In this document: piece after piece, positions 34,253-43,130 of the stretch
How the letters are laid out: every line of letters starts with the position of its first letter
Numbering within the stretch: position 1 is the first letter of the stretch
Source: JAKAWQ01 sp035509315
GTDB lineage: Bacteria > Pseudomonadota > Alphaproteobacteria > Acetobacterales > Acetobacteraceae
Direction of reading: 5' to 3'
DNA: 64,000 nt
Assembly (NCBI GenBank): GCA_035509315.1
Contig: DATJLS010000019.1
Location: 1-64,000, forward strand
Made by a program: the position numbers and the translations under genes
Notes under the pieces: generated by a model
Told to the model about the DNA's origin: nothing
The model's input: the letters and a program-made list of their open reading frames with translations, nothing else
Databases searched by the model: none

Positions 34253-37162
34253 TCACCGTTTTGCGGTTCGTTCGAGCGAAGCGGCGAGCACCCGTACGGA
34301 ATGAATCGCGGGGCGGCCCGCAAGATCAGCGATTTGATGACGGCAGGACGTGCCGTCGGCGACGATCAGATCGTCCGGACCCGCCGCCTTGAGCGCGGGC
34401 AGCAGTCCCGCCGCCGCAATCGCCCGGGAAACGGGCTCGGTCTCGACCTGATAGCCGAAGGCGCCGGCCATGCCGCAGCAGGTGGCGGGTATCGGGCGCA
34501 CGTTGAGATCGGGAATTTGCCGGAGCGCGGCCAGCGTCGCCGGAAAGGCGCCGAAAGATTTCTGATGGCAATGGCCATGCACATGCGCCATGCCGGCACG
34601 GGGGCTGAATGGAAGCGGCGGTTTCTCCCGGGCCAGGAATTCGCCAAGCAGCATGGCCCGTTCGGCGAGCGCCCGCGCCTCGGCGCCCGGCAGGAGAGCG
34701 GGGATCTCGTCGCGCAGCGTCAGCAGGCAGGAAGGTTCGATGCCGATCACCGGGCTCTCACCTGCGAGGCCGCGGATGAGCCGGCCGGCCTCCTCCCGTG
34801 CCCGGCCGACAAGCCCTGCGGCAAGATAGGTACGGCCGCAGCAGAGCGGTCGACCCAAGAAAGCGGGAATGACGGCGCGATAGCCCGCCGCCGCCAGCAC
34901 GCGGCACGCATCCCTCAGATTCTCCGGCTCGAAATAGCGGTTGAATGTATCTGCGAGCAGCAGAACCTCCCCGCGAGCCGACGGCACAGCGCCGCCCGCC
35001 TCGCCATCGCGGAAAAAATCTCGGCGGAAAGCGGGGAGTTTGCGCCGCGCAGCAATGCCAAGGAAACGCTCGGCTTGACGGGCGAGGAAGGCACTGCGAT
35101 TGCGGAGGTTGGCGAGCGGCGCGAGCCGCGCGGCGAGCGGGGCATAGCGGGGAAGAGCCGCGATCATGCGCTCTCTTCGTCCGACGCCGTGCCGTGCTGC
35201 ACGGGCGGCGAGCACCTCGATCTTCATCCGCGCCATGTCCACGCCCGTCGGACATTCTCGCCGACAGGCCTTGCAGGAAACGCAAAGCGCCATCGCTTCG
35301 GCGAGCGCCTCCGATGCCATCGCATCCCGCCCGAGTTGGCCTGTGAGCGCCAGGCGAAGCGTATTGGCGCGCCCGCGTGTGAGGTGAGTTTCCTCGCGTG
35401 TGGCACGGAAGCTCGGACACATCACGCCGGCATCGAACGCGCGGCAGGCGCCATTGTTGTTGCACATCTCCACCGCGCCCAGGAATCCGCCGAGCGGGCC
35501 GGGATAGGCGGACCAGTCGAGCACCGGCGTGAAGCCTTCCGCCGGCGCATAGTCCGGACCATAACGAAAAAGCCTCCGGTCATCCATGCGCGGCGGATCG
35601 ACGATACGGTTCGGATTGAAAAGCGCACCGGGGTCGAACGCGTCCTTCACCTCAGCGAAAGCCGCGGTGATGCGGGAGCCGAACATCGCTTCGTGAAACT
35701 CGCTCCGCGCAATGCCGTCGCCATGTTCCCCGCTATGGCTGCCTTTGTATTCGCGGACGAGGGCAAAACATTCCTCGGCGACCGCGCGCATCGTTGCGAC
35801 ATCCGCCGGGTCCTTGAGGTTGAGCACCGGTCGTACATGCAGGCAGCCGACCGAGGCGTGGGCATACCAGGTGCCTTTCACGCCGTGGCGGGTGAAAACA
35901 TCGTTCAGCCGATTCGTATAAGCATCGAGATCGGCAAGATCGACGGCGCAATCCTCGATGAAAGAGACCGGTTTTCCATTCCCCTTCATCGACATCATGA
36001 TGTTGAGACCAGCCTCGCGCACTGTGGCGATATCGGCCTGGAAGGCAGAATCCGCCGCCCGCACGAGGGAATTCGGATGACCGAGATCCTCCATTGCCTC
36101 ATCGAGCGCATCGAGCCGCCGCGCGAGCGCGGCATCGTCCTCGCCATGGAATTCGACCAAGAGAAGACTGCCGGGCCGACCGATCAGCATCCGCTCGATC
36201 GTCGGACGATAGATCGGGATCGAGAGGCCGAGCGCGATCATGGTGCTGTCCACCAGCTCGACCGCCTCGGGGTCGAGCCCGACAAGCCGCCGAGTCGCCT
36301 GCATCGCGTGGCGGAAGGTGGGAAACTGGCAGATGCCGACAACCTTGCGCGGCTTGATGGGAGCGAGCTTGAGCGTAAGCGCGGCGGAGAAAGCCAGCGT
36401 ACCCTCCGAACCCACCAGGAGGCGGGCGAGATTTTCACGACCTGCCGCGCGCGCCTCCGGCGTGAGCACATCGATATTGTAGCCACCGACACGGCGGAGC
36501 TGGCGCGGAAAGCGCGCGGCGATCTCGGCGGCCTCCGCCGCGCCGAGCGCACGCAGCCGCTGGATCAATTGCGCGACCGAAGTTGGCACCTCCGGCCCGA
36601 GATTGTCGGAAACGGGCCCAAACTCGTGGCGCGTGCCATCGGCGAGCAGCGCCTCGATGGCGAGCACGTTGTCAGCCATCAGGCCGTAGCGGATCGATTT
36701 CGAGCCGCAGGAATTGTTGCCGGCCATGCCGCCGATCGTCGCCCGCGCATGGGTCGACGGATCGACCGGGAAAAAAAGCTGATGGGGCTTCAGCGCTTCA
36801 TTGAGCGCGCCAAGCACGAGCCCCGGCTCGACGGTGGCCGTGCGCGCCTCGGGATCAACGGCAAGAATGCGACGCAGATGGCGCGAGCAATCGATGACGA
36901 TCGCCCGGTTGACGGTCTGGCCGCATTGGCTCGTCCCGCCGCCGCGCGGCAGCACCGGCACACCCTCCTCGCGAGCAATGGCGAGCGTGGCCGCCACATC
37001 CTCGATCCGCTCGGGGACAACAACGCCCATTGGCGCGACCTGATAGATCGAGGCATCGGTCGCGTAGCGACCGCGGCTTGCCGCATCGAACAGGACATCT
37101 CCGGCGATCACCCGCTTGAGACGAAGAGCAAGACGGGAATCTCCAGGCGCGATCGCCGACAT
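34253..37162 (-). CDS. YdiJ-like FAD and Fe-S D-2-hydroxyacid dehydrogenase
   Basis: 969 residues: a GlcD-like FAD domain (about 35-280: VLPRGGGTSQCGQTVN, IGGMAGNNSCGSKSIRYG, GSEGTLAFSAALTLKL), FAD-oxidase C domain (GSHSGEHGDGIARSEFH), a ferredoxin segment with CVSCKACRRECP, and a C-terminal region with CCG motifs (LCCGRTY, HGHCHQKSFG, ATCCGMAG). This fused plan matches YdiJ, a D-2-hydroxyglutarate or D-lactate dehydrogenase feeding the quinone pool. Only one CxxCxxC cluster motif is obvious. The long open frame on the opposite strand is its shadow. Confidence 0.92.
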   Translation of the reverse strand: MSAIAPGDSRLALRLKRVIAGDVLFDAASRGRYATDASIYQVAPMGVVVPERIEDVAATLAIAREEGVPVLPRGGGTSQCGQTVNRAIVIDCSRHLRRILAVDPEARTATVEPGLVLGALNEALKPHQLFFPVDPSTHARATIGGMAGNNSCGSKSIRYGLMADNVLAIEALLADGTRHEFGPVSDNLGPEVPTSVAQLIQRLRALGAAEAAEIAARFPRQLRRVGGYNIDVLTPEARAAGRENLARLLVGSEGTLAFSAALTLKLAPIKPRKVVGICQFPTFRHAMQATRRLVGLDPEAVELVDSTMIALGLSIPIYRPTIERMLIGRPGSLLLVEFHGEDDAALARRLDALDEAMEDLGHPNSLVRAADSAFQADIATVREAGLNIMMSMKGNGKPVSFIEDCAVDLADLDAYTNRLNDVFTRHGVKGTWYAHASVGCLHVRPVLNLKDPADVATMRAVAEECFALVREYKGSHSGEHGDGIARSEFHEAMFGSRITAAFAEVKDAFDPGALFNPNRIVDPPRMDDRRLFRYGPDYAPAEGFTPVLDWSAYPGPLGGFLGAVEMCNNNGACRAFDAGVMCPSFRATREETHLTRGRANTLRLALTGQLGRDAMASEALAEAMALCVSCKACRRECPTGVDMARMKIEVLAARAARHGVGRRERMIAALPRYAPLAARLAPLANLRNRSAFLARQAERFLGIAARRKLPAFRRDFFRDGEAGGAVPSARGEVLLLADTFNRYFEPENLRDACRVLAAAGYRAVIPAFLGRPLCCGRTYLAAGLVGRAREEAGRLIRGLAGESPVIGIEPSCLLTLRDEIPALLPGAEARALAERAMLLGEFLAREKPPLPFSPRAGMAHVHGHCHQKSFGAFPATLAALRQIPDLNVRPIPATCCGMAGAFGYQVETEPVSRAIAAAGLLPALKAAGPDDLIVADGTSCRHQIADLAGRPAIHSVRVLAASLERTAKR

Positions 37163-37368
37163 TCAGGGCACTCCGTTCCGGCCCACTAGGGGGACCTACC
37201 ACGGCCCGCCGGTCAATCCCCGTGCCGGCGCCCCCGTGCGGCCCCCGTGCGGCCCCCCTTAGCCGCGCAAGCCGCTCCGGTTGCCGGGGCGCAGGCCGCG
37301 CACCATACTTTCCGCTGCTTTGATCTTGTGGCGCCCCACCGCCGCGTCGGGCGCGGGAGGGGGAGAAG

Positions 37369-38571
37369 GTGAAGCCCGCCAACAACCTGCTGGCCGCAAC
37401 CGGTACCACGATCTTCACGGTGATGTCGGTCCTCGCCGCGCAGCACAAGGCAATCAATCTCGGCCAAGGGTTTCCGGACACGGACGGGCCGGAGGACATG
37501 CTCGCCGCCGCAGCCGCTGCGCTGATGGACGGGCGCAACCAATATCCGCCGATGACCGGCGTGCCCGAGCTTCGGCAGGCGGTTGCCGCCGCCAATGCGC
37601 GCTTCTATGGGCTCGATGTCGATCCGGACCGTGAGGTCGTAGTGACTTCCGGGGCGACCGAAGCGATCGCCGCCTGCCTGATGGCGCTGCTCGATCCGGG
37701 CGACGAGGTGGTGCTGATCGAGCCGCTCTACGACACCTACCTGCCGATGGTGAAAATGCTTGGCGCCGTGCCGCGGCTGGTCCGTCTCGCCCCGCCTGGC
37801 TGGAGCCTGTCGCGAACGGAGCTTGCCGCCGCGTTCGGTTCACGCACCAAGGCACTCCTGCTCAATACGCCAATGAACCCGACCGGCAAGGTCTTCACCT
37901 CGGCCGAGCTCGCCTTCATCGGTGAGCTCCTGCAGCGCCATGATGCCTATGCAATCTGCGATGAGGTATACGAACACCTCACCTACGATGGCTGGCGGCA
38001 TATCCCACTGATGACACTGCCCGGCCTCCGGTCGCGCACTTTGCGCATCGGCAGCGCGGGCAAGGCGTTCTCGCTCACCGGCTGGAAGGTCGGCTATGTC
38101 ACGGCACCGGCGGAGCTCGCGAGCTTCGTCGCCAAGGCACATCAAAACCTCATCTTCACCACCCCGCCCAACCTTCAGCGGGCCGTGGCGCTCGGCCTCG
38201 CCAAGGACGATTCTTATTTCGCAGACCTCGCCTCGGGCCTTGCCGCGAAACGAGACTTCCTGGCGGCCGGTCTCATCGCCCTCGGCATGGAGGCGCTCCC
38301 CTGCCGGGGAAGCTATTTCCTGATCGCCGATTTTGCCCCGCTCGGCTTCGCGGGCGACGATGTCGCGTTCTGCCGCCATATCACCGCGGAAGCCGGTGTC
38401 ACGGCGATTCCGGTTTCGGCCTTCTACGCTTCCGCCGCGCCCAGCCATTACGCGCGCTTCGCCTTCTGCAAGCGCGCGGCGGTGCTGGAAGAGGCAATCG
38501 CCCGTCTGACCAGGTATTTCGGGGCCGCGCGCGGGCGCCACAACGGGCTCTCATTGACGGCCGCCGGTTGA
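37369..38571 (+). CDS. PLP-dependent class I aminotransferase (kynurenine/methionine type)
   Basis: 400 residues, fold type I. The N-terminal INLGQGFPDTDGPEDM and YPPMTGVPELRQAVA are typical of the YbdL/kynurenine-glutamine K transaminase group. PLP Lys is in RIGSAGKAFSLTGWKVGY, Asp/Tyr in AICDEVYEHL, and Arg near the C-terminus in HYARFAFCK. It transaminates methionine, kynurenine or aromatic acids with keto acids. The start is GTG with GGGAG close upstream. It stands before tRNA-His. Confidence 0.88.
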   Translation: MKPANNLLAATGTTIFTVMSVLAAQHKAINLGQGFPDTDGPEDMLAAAAAALMDGRNQYPPMTGVPELRQAVAAANARFYGLDVDPDREVVVTSGATEAIAACLMALLDPGDEVVLIEPLYDTYLPMVKMLGAVPRLVRLAPPGWSLSRTELAAAFGSRTKALLLNTPMNPTGKVFTSAELAFIGELLQRHDAYAICDEVYEHLTYDGWRHIPLMTLPGLRSRTLRIGSAGKAFSLTGWKVGYVTAPAELASFVAKAHQNLIFTTPPNLQRAVALGLAKDDSYFADLASGLAAKRDFLAAGLIALGMEALPCRGSYFLIADFAPLGFAGDDVAFCRHITAEAGVTAIPVSAFYASAAPSHYARFAFCKRAAVLEEAIARLTRYFGAARGRHNGLSLTAAG

Positions 38572-38593
38572 GCATCCTACACGGCAGGCCTGC

Positions 38594-38670
38594 GGCGGGC
38601 GTAGCTCAGGTGGTAGAGCGCCAGATTGTGGTTCTGGATGTCACGGGTTCAAGTCCCGTCGCTCGCCCCA
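38594..38670 (+). tRNA. tRNA-His (anticodon GTG)
   Basis: A complete cloverleaf. The acceptor arms GCGGGCG and CGCTCGC pair, the D-loop holds TAGCTCAGGTGGTAGAGC, the anticodon loop is TTGTGGT with anticodon GTG, the T arm is ACGGGTTCAAGTCCCGT, and CCA is encoded at 38668-38670. A genomic G at 38594 gives the extra G-1 that pairs with C73, the identity element for HisRS. Confidence 0.95.
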
Positions 38671-38683
38671 CCCGGATGTTGCC

Positions 38684-39274
38684 GTGGGGCGCCCGGCAGC
38701 GCTGATCCTGGCGGGCGGCCGGGCCGAGCGCCTGGGCGGCGCGGAAAAGCCGCTGCTTTCGCTCGGGAAACGAACGGTCCTCGATCGGATACTCATTGCC
38801 ATCGCGGGTGAGATCTCGGCAGTGGCGCTTAGCGCCAACGGCGATCCGGCTCGGTTCGCCAGCTACAGCCTGCCCGTCCTCCCGGATGGAAGGTTCTCCG
38901 GGCAGGGCCCGCTGGCGGGGCTGCTCGCCGGGCTCGAGTGGGCGGCGGCGTTAGGGGCGGCGGACCTGCTCAGCATTCCCGGCGACACGCCGTTCCTGCC
39001 CAGCGGGCTCGCTGCGCGCCTCGCCCCCGCACCCTCCGTCGCCGCGAGCGGCGGACGTGCTCATTACCTCGTCGCGCTCTGGCCCCTTACGGCACGCGTC
39101 GCGCTTACCGAGCGGCTCACGGCGCCAGGCCCGCGCTCAGTTGCCGGATTCGCCGCCGAGATCGGCTCGCGCATCGTGGAATTTCCCGCCGAAGCGACGC
39201 ACGAGCTCTTTTTCAACATCAACACTCCGGCGGATCTTGCACGGGCACGCGCAATGGTGGCCGCCGGAGCGTAA
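38684..39274 (+). CDS. mobA: Molybdenum cofactor guanylyltransferase
   Basis: 196 residues. The nucleotidyltransferase start AALILAGGRAERLGGAEKPLL is the GTP-binding loop of MobA, with SIPGDTPFLPSGL for the Mg site and NINTPADLARA near the C-terminus. It joins GMP to molybdopterin to make the bis-MGD cofactor of DMSO-reductase-family enzymes. The start is GTG only 13 bases after the tRNA-His CCA end, without a clear ribosome site, so it is probably expressed from the tRNA promoter. No molybdoenzyme lies nearby. Confidence 0.9.
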   Translation: MGRPAALILAGGRAERLGGAEKPLLSLGKRTVLDRILIAIAGEISAVALSANGDPARFASYSLPVLPDGRFSGQGPLAGLLAGLEWAAALGAADLLSIPGDTPFLPSGLAARLAPAPSVAASGGRAHYLVALWPLTARVALTERLTAPGPRSVAGFAAEIGSRIVEFPAEATHELFFNINTPADLARARAMVAAGA

Positions 39275-39283
39275 TGACTGAAG

Positions 39284-39369
39284 ATGGAATCACCGCAGGG
39301 CTGAATCACAGGAAAAAACAAAGGCCGAGCGCGGGATAAATGAGCCGGAGCGAACGCTCCCGCTCTCGG
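39284..39369 (-). repeat. Two-hairpin intergenic repeat, copy 4 (inverted)
   Basis: Read on the minus strand it runs GAGAGCGGGAGCGTTCGC...GTGATTCAGCCCTGCGGTGATTCC, matching the 19.9-kb and 30.3-kb units in order, with a diverged centre. It begins 9 bases after the mobA stop and may end that transcript. Confidence 0.75.
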
Positions 39370-39505
39370 GTGTGAGCGACGACGAACGGAGGCCGTGCCC
39401 GCATCTTAGCAACTCCGAGCCACGGTTTCGCCACCGCAGCCTCGCCAGTCTCCAAGACGGCCGGCCGCCCCGCGCATACGGCGGAATGACGGAGGGAGGG
39501 ACAGG

Positions 39506-39667
39506 ATGGCGCGTTTGAAACTTCTGCTGCTGGCTTTCGCCCTTGCCGTGCCTCTGGCCGGCTGCGTGGTCTACCAGGAGGGGCCGCCGCCGCGGCCGGG
39601 CGCTGCTGTGTGGGTGCCGGGGCACTATACGCCTTACGGAGTTTGGGTGCGCGGGCACTGGACTTGA
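39506..39667 (+). CDS. Small lipoprotein with GHY/GHW aromatic repeats
   Basis: 53 residues. A lipoprotein signal (MARLKLLLLAFALAVPLAGC, Cys20) is followed by a short Pro-rich stretch and two WVPGHY / WVRGHW repeats, the form seen in YXWGXW-type small envelope proteins. A strong GGAGGGAGGGACAGG precedes the ATG. It is between mobA and the serine-glyoxylate aminotransferase, with no obvious link to either. The function is unknown; outer-membrane anchoring is inferred. Confidence 0.75.
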   Translation: MARLKLLLLAFALAVPLAGCVVYQEGPPPRPGAAVWVPGHYTPYGVWVRGHWT

Positions 39668-39778
39668 TCGATCGGCCTCACCCGGCCTGACGGCGAAGCG
39701 AGGAGGCTGATAGACATCGCTCTCGCGGCAGGCGTGCCGCATCCGAAAGCTTTACGCAAAGGACAGGGAAGAAAGAGA

Positions 39779-40969
39779 GTGGCGTCCAGCAGCAACGCAC
39801 CCCGCTATCGTCCAGGACGGCACTTCCTTCAGATCCCCGGCCCCACCAACGTGCCGGATCGGGTTCTCCGTGCCATCGACAACCCGACGATCGACCACCG
39901 CGGCCCTGATTTCGCCCAGCTCGGCCGCGACACATTGGCCAGGCTCAAGCACGTCTTCGGCACTTCAGGCCCGGTCATCATTTATCCCGCCTCAGGCACC
40001 GGGGCCTGGGAGGCCGCGCTCGTCAACACGCTCTCTCCGGGTGATCGGGTGCTCATGTGCCGCACCGGCTGGTTCGCGAACCTCTGGAAGGAAATGGCGG
40101 AGCGGCTCGGACTTGAGCCGCTCTTTGTCGAGACCGATTGGCGCCGCGGTGCGGACGCGGTGGGGATTGGTGAGACACTCGCTGCCGACCGCGAGCACCG
40201 CATCAAGGCCGTCTGCATCGTCCACAATGAAACTTCCACGGGCTGTACAAGCCGAATTGACGAGGTGCGCACGGCAATCGACCAGGCAGGCCACCCGGCG
40301 CTCTTGCTGGTGGACACGATCTCATCGCTTGCCAGCATCGACTACCGCCACGATGAATGGGGTGTCGATGTTACGATCGCGGGCTCGCAGAAAGGCTTGA
40401 TGCTGCCTCCCGGCCTTTCCTTCAACGCCATCAGCGGAAAAGCGCTGGCCGCCAGCGCAACCGCCCGGCTGCCCCGCAGCTATTGGGACTGGGGGGCGAT
40501 GCTGAAGCCCAACACGGAAGGGTTTTTCCCTTTCACACCCGCGACCAATCTCCTGTTCGGCCTCGCTGCGGCCCTCGATATGCTGTTCGAGGAGGGGCTC
40601 GACTCCGTCTTTGCCCGTCATGACCGCCATGCCGAGGCGACCCGACAGGCGGTCCGCGCCTGGGGGCTCGAGATTCAGTGCGCCGATCCAAAATATTTCT
40701 CCTCCTCCCTCACCGCAGTACGCCTGCCGGAGGGACAGAGCGCGGACGCGCTTCGCGCAACGATCCTGGATCGGTTCAACATGAGCCTTGGCAACGGCCT
40801 CGGCATCCTCAAGGATCGGGTGTTCCGCATTGGCCATCTCGGGAATTTCGGCGATCTCGAGTTGCTCGGCACGCTCGGCGGCGTCGAAATGGGACTTGCG
40901 ATCGCCGGTGTGCCGCATCGTGCTGGCGGCGTGCAGGCGGCGGTCGAATATCTCTCTGGCACAGCCTGA
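39779..40969 (+). CDS. Serine-glyoxylate aminotransferase-like class V aminotransferase
   Basis: 396 residues. Class V PLP enzyme: FLQIPGPTNVPDRVLRAID at the N-terminus, PASGTGAWEAALVNTLSPGD, HNETSTGC, and the PLP Lys in TIAGSQKGLMLPPGLSF. These match the serine-glyoxylate aminotransferases of the serine cycle and photorespiratory-type glyoxylate use. The GTG at 39779 follows AGGGAAGAAAGAG; a GTG at 39734 in the same frame would add a basic 15-residue tail. No other serine-cycle genes are seen nearby. Confidence 0.88.
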   Translation: MASSSNAPRYRPGRHFLQIPGPTNVPDRVLRAIDNPTIDHRGPDFAQLGRDTLARLKHVFGTSGPVIIYPASGTGAWEAALVNTLSPGDRVLMCRTGWFANLWKEMAERLGLEPLFVETDWRRGADAVGIGETLAADREHRIKAVCIVHNETSTGCTSRIDEVRTAIDQAGHPALLLVDTISSLASIDYRHDEWGVDVTIAGSQKGLMLPPGLSFNAISGKALAASATARLPRSYWDWGAMLKPNTEGFFPFTPATNLLFGLAAALDMLFEEGLDSVFARHDRHAEATRQAVRAWGLEIQCADPKYFSSSLTAVRLPEGQSADALRATILDRFNMSLGNGLGILKDRVFRIGHLGNFGDLELLGTLGGVEMGLAIAGVPHRAGGVQAAVEYLSGTA

Positions 40970-41510
40970 GCGGCCGCGCTTGAAGAACTCGGCCGCCCTA
41001 CAGGGTAATTCCGGACAAATATCGGCGCCGACGAGCCGTTCCGCCCGGAATTGCCGGCGATCCGCCCAATCATCGTATCCCGGCGACCGTCGCTCCTGAA
41101 AGGCCCAATGCCGCGTCGCTCCGCCTCTTCGAGGCCAGCGCAATCCGAGCGGCGGCGGAAGGAGCCGATGAGCGACGTCGGGCATGAGAATCCGTTCGGC
41201 GCGCGCCAGTTCGCGATGAAGTAACGCCGGCCCTGTCCTCGGCACGGCTTCGCAAAGCCTGTGGCGGACAGGGATTCACGGAGCATTGACGCACCTCTGC
41301 CCTAATGCTGTTCCATGTCGGACAGGGTCGGCGAGCACCCTCCCGGTGCATACCGCTGGAACGCGCCCGGGGCGTCAACGATGAGGACAGGGTGGAATTC
41401 GAAGGCGGTGACCATCAGCCGGTGAAGCCGCCAATCACCACGAATTGGGCGGACGAAAGAGCAGGTTCTGGTTGGGCTGCCGGACGGGCCTGCCTGCGGC
41501 GTGCTGGGCA
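40970..41510. other. Intergenic stretch without a recognisable gene
   Basis: 541 bases between the aminotransferase and the PleD-like gene. Several short open frames exist on both strands, but none has a ribosome site with a family-like sequence. Notably divK, which precedes pleD in Caulobacter and relatives, is not here. Codon use looks random; it may hold decayed coding sequence. Confidence 0.5.
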
Positions 41511-42872
41511 ATGACCGCGCGGGTTCTGGTGGTCGGGAACGCGGCCGATCATGCGAAGCTCCTCCAAGCCCGGCTGGCGGCTGAATATTATCAGATGGCA
41601 AACGTCCCAACCGGGATCGAGGCGCTCAGGCTGACCGGCGAGTGGCATCCGGACATCATTTTGCTCGGCGCGATGCCGTCCGGAATGGACGGGTTTGAAG
41701 TCTGCCGGAGGCTTAAGGCTGATCCGGCGATGAGCAATATCCCCGTGGTCATGATCCTATCCCGCAGCAAGACTGCGGAAAGGATGCACGGCCTCGAGGC
41801 AGGCGCCGACGACTTCCTGAACGAGCCGATCGAGTTCGACACATTGCTCGCACGCCTGCGTGGCCTGGTGCGTCTCAGACGCCTGCTCGATGAGTGGCAA
41901 ATGCGCGCGAAGACGGCCCGTCTGCTCGGCCTCACGGGCGGGTCTGAGGAACCTCCGACAACCACCGGCACGCGGGTGCTGGTGGTGAGCGATCAGGAAT
42001 TCGAGGCGCGGAACCTTGCCGCGTGCCTCGCGCGTGAAGGACTCATTTCCACCATCGCCCGCAACGAGGTGGAGATGCAGGCGGCGACCGCGATGAGCGG
42101 CTTCGACCTCATCGTCCTCAACCCCCCGCTTGCCGACGGCGTTTCTCGCGACTTGGCCTCGCGCCTCAGGGCGAGCGAGCGGACCCAGGACATCCCGCTG
42201 CTGCTGTTGGCCGACCCCGACGAGGGTGTCGCGCGCGGTTTCGACCTCGGCGCGAATGATTGGCTGCTGCGGCCGGTCGAGGGGAGCGAGCTCCGGGCTC
42301 GCGCCCGGAACCAGATCCGACGCAGGCTCTATCAGCGGCGCTTGCGCGCGGGCCTCGATCAGGCGCTGGCGCTTGTCCTTAGCGATCCGCTTACGGGCCT
42401 CTATAACCAGCGCTATATTTTGCACCATCTGCGCAACCTGCTGGAGGCCGCGCCCGGCCGCAGCCTTGCCGTGCTGATGATCGATGTCGATCACTTCAAG
42501 CGCATCAACGACAATTATGGGCACCTGACGGGAGACCGGGCGCTCAAGGTCGTGGCGGAAACGCTACGTGCGAATCTGCGCGTCTTCGACACGCTCGCCC
42601 GCTATGGCGGCGAGGAGTTCGTGGTGGTGATGCCGGGCGCCAGCCTCGGCGAGGCAACCGGGGCCGGCGAGCGGCTGCGCGACGCGGTGGCAGAGATGCG
42701 CTTCCAGCCCCATGGGCGGGGCCGGCCCCACCGAATCACGGTCAGCATCGGCGTGGCGGCAAACTTGGACCTCTCCGCCACCCCGGAGATGCTGCTCGAA
42801 GTGGCGGACCGGGCGCTCTCCTGCGCCAAGCGCGGCGGCCGCAACCGCGTGGAGGTGGCCCGTGCCGACTGA
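41511..42872 (+). CDS. PleD-like diguanylate cyclase with degenerate first receiver
   Basis: 453 residues, REC-REC-GGDEF, the PleD architecture and length. The cyclase domain is intact: GGEEF at 366-370, the inhibitory RxxD site R357-D360, and IDVDHFKRINDNYGH. It should make cyclic di-GMP. The first receiver, which carries the phosphorylation switch in Caulobacter PleD (Asp9, Asp10, Asp53, Lys105), has Gly9, Asn10, Gly53 and Glu105 at the same numbers, so phosphotransfer cannot work in the normal way. The second receiver has Asn at its site, like the PleD adaptor domain. Confidence 0.92.
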   Translation: MTARVLVVGNAADHAKLLQARLAAEYYQMANVPTGIEALRLTGEWHPDIILLGAMPSGMDGFEVCRRLKADPAMSNIPVVMILSRSKTAERMHGLEAGADDFLNEPIEFDTLLARLRGLVRLRRLLDEWQMRAKTARLLGLTGGSEEPPTTTGTRVLVVSDQEFEARNLAACLAREGLISTIARNEVEMQAATAMSGFDLIVLNPPLADGVSRDLASRLRASERTQDIPLLLLADPDEGVARGFDLGANDWLLRPVEGSELRARARNQIRRRLYQRRLRAGLDQALALVLSDPLTGLYNQRYILHHLRNLLEAAPGRSLAVLMIDVDHFKRINDNYGHLTGDRALKVVAETLRANLRVFDTLARYGGEEFVVVMPGASLGEATGAGERLRDAVAEMRFQPHGRGRPHRITVSIGVAANLDLSATPEMLLEVADRALSCAKRGGRNRVEVARAD

Positions 42873-42997
42873 TCGCAGGCACATTGCCGGCAATCCTGCT
42901 GCGAATGGGCAATGACTGTGGCAATGAAATTATCTGCGGCCACGCTGACACGCGAGAATCTGTCGAAGCGCACTGTCAAGAGAGGGGTGCGCCAAAG

Positions 42998-43020
42998 GAT
43001 TAACTTAATTTCGGTTAATC
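42998..43020. promoter_or_regulatory. AT-rich palindrome upstream of pdhA
   Basis: GATTAAC, 9 bases, GTTAATC: perfect 7-bp arms in an otherwise GC-rich region, 111 bases before the pdhA start. It also contains TTAA-N6-TTAA, one base short of the CtrA spacing. It could be an operator controlling the pyruvate dehydrogenase operon. The binding protein is unknown. Confidence 0.45.
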
Positions 43021-43130
43021 TCAACCACGGCATTGCAACAAAATGATTTCCGAGCCCCCGCACCTTGTTGAAAGAAGGGGTGGAAGCTAGTTTCCGCGGC
43101 AGTCCGGTGCGATGTCGGGGAGGGTACGGA

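Noticed and set aside
34175..37189. A plus-strand open frame of about 1000 codons opposite the YdiJ-like gene
   Set aside because: It is the antisense shadow of a well-conserved FAD/Fe-S gene; its translation is Arg/Ala/His rich without any family motif, as expected for high-GC codon bias.
41305..41514. Short open frames between the aminotransferase and PleD-like genes as a real gene
   Set aside because: No ribosome-binding site and no recognisable sequence; the frame overlaps the PleD start.
42998..43020. CtrA binding site upstream of pdhA
   Set aside because: The two TTAA boxes are 6 bases apart, not 7, and the flanking bases do not fit the full consensus; kept only as an unassigned palindrome.
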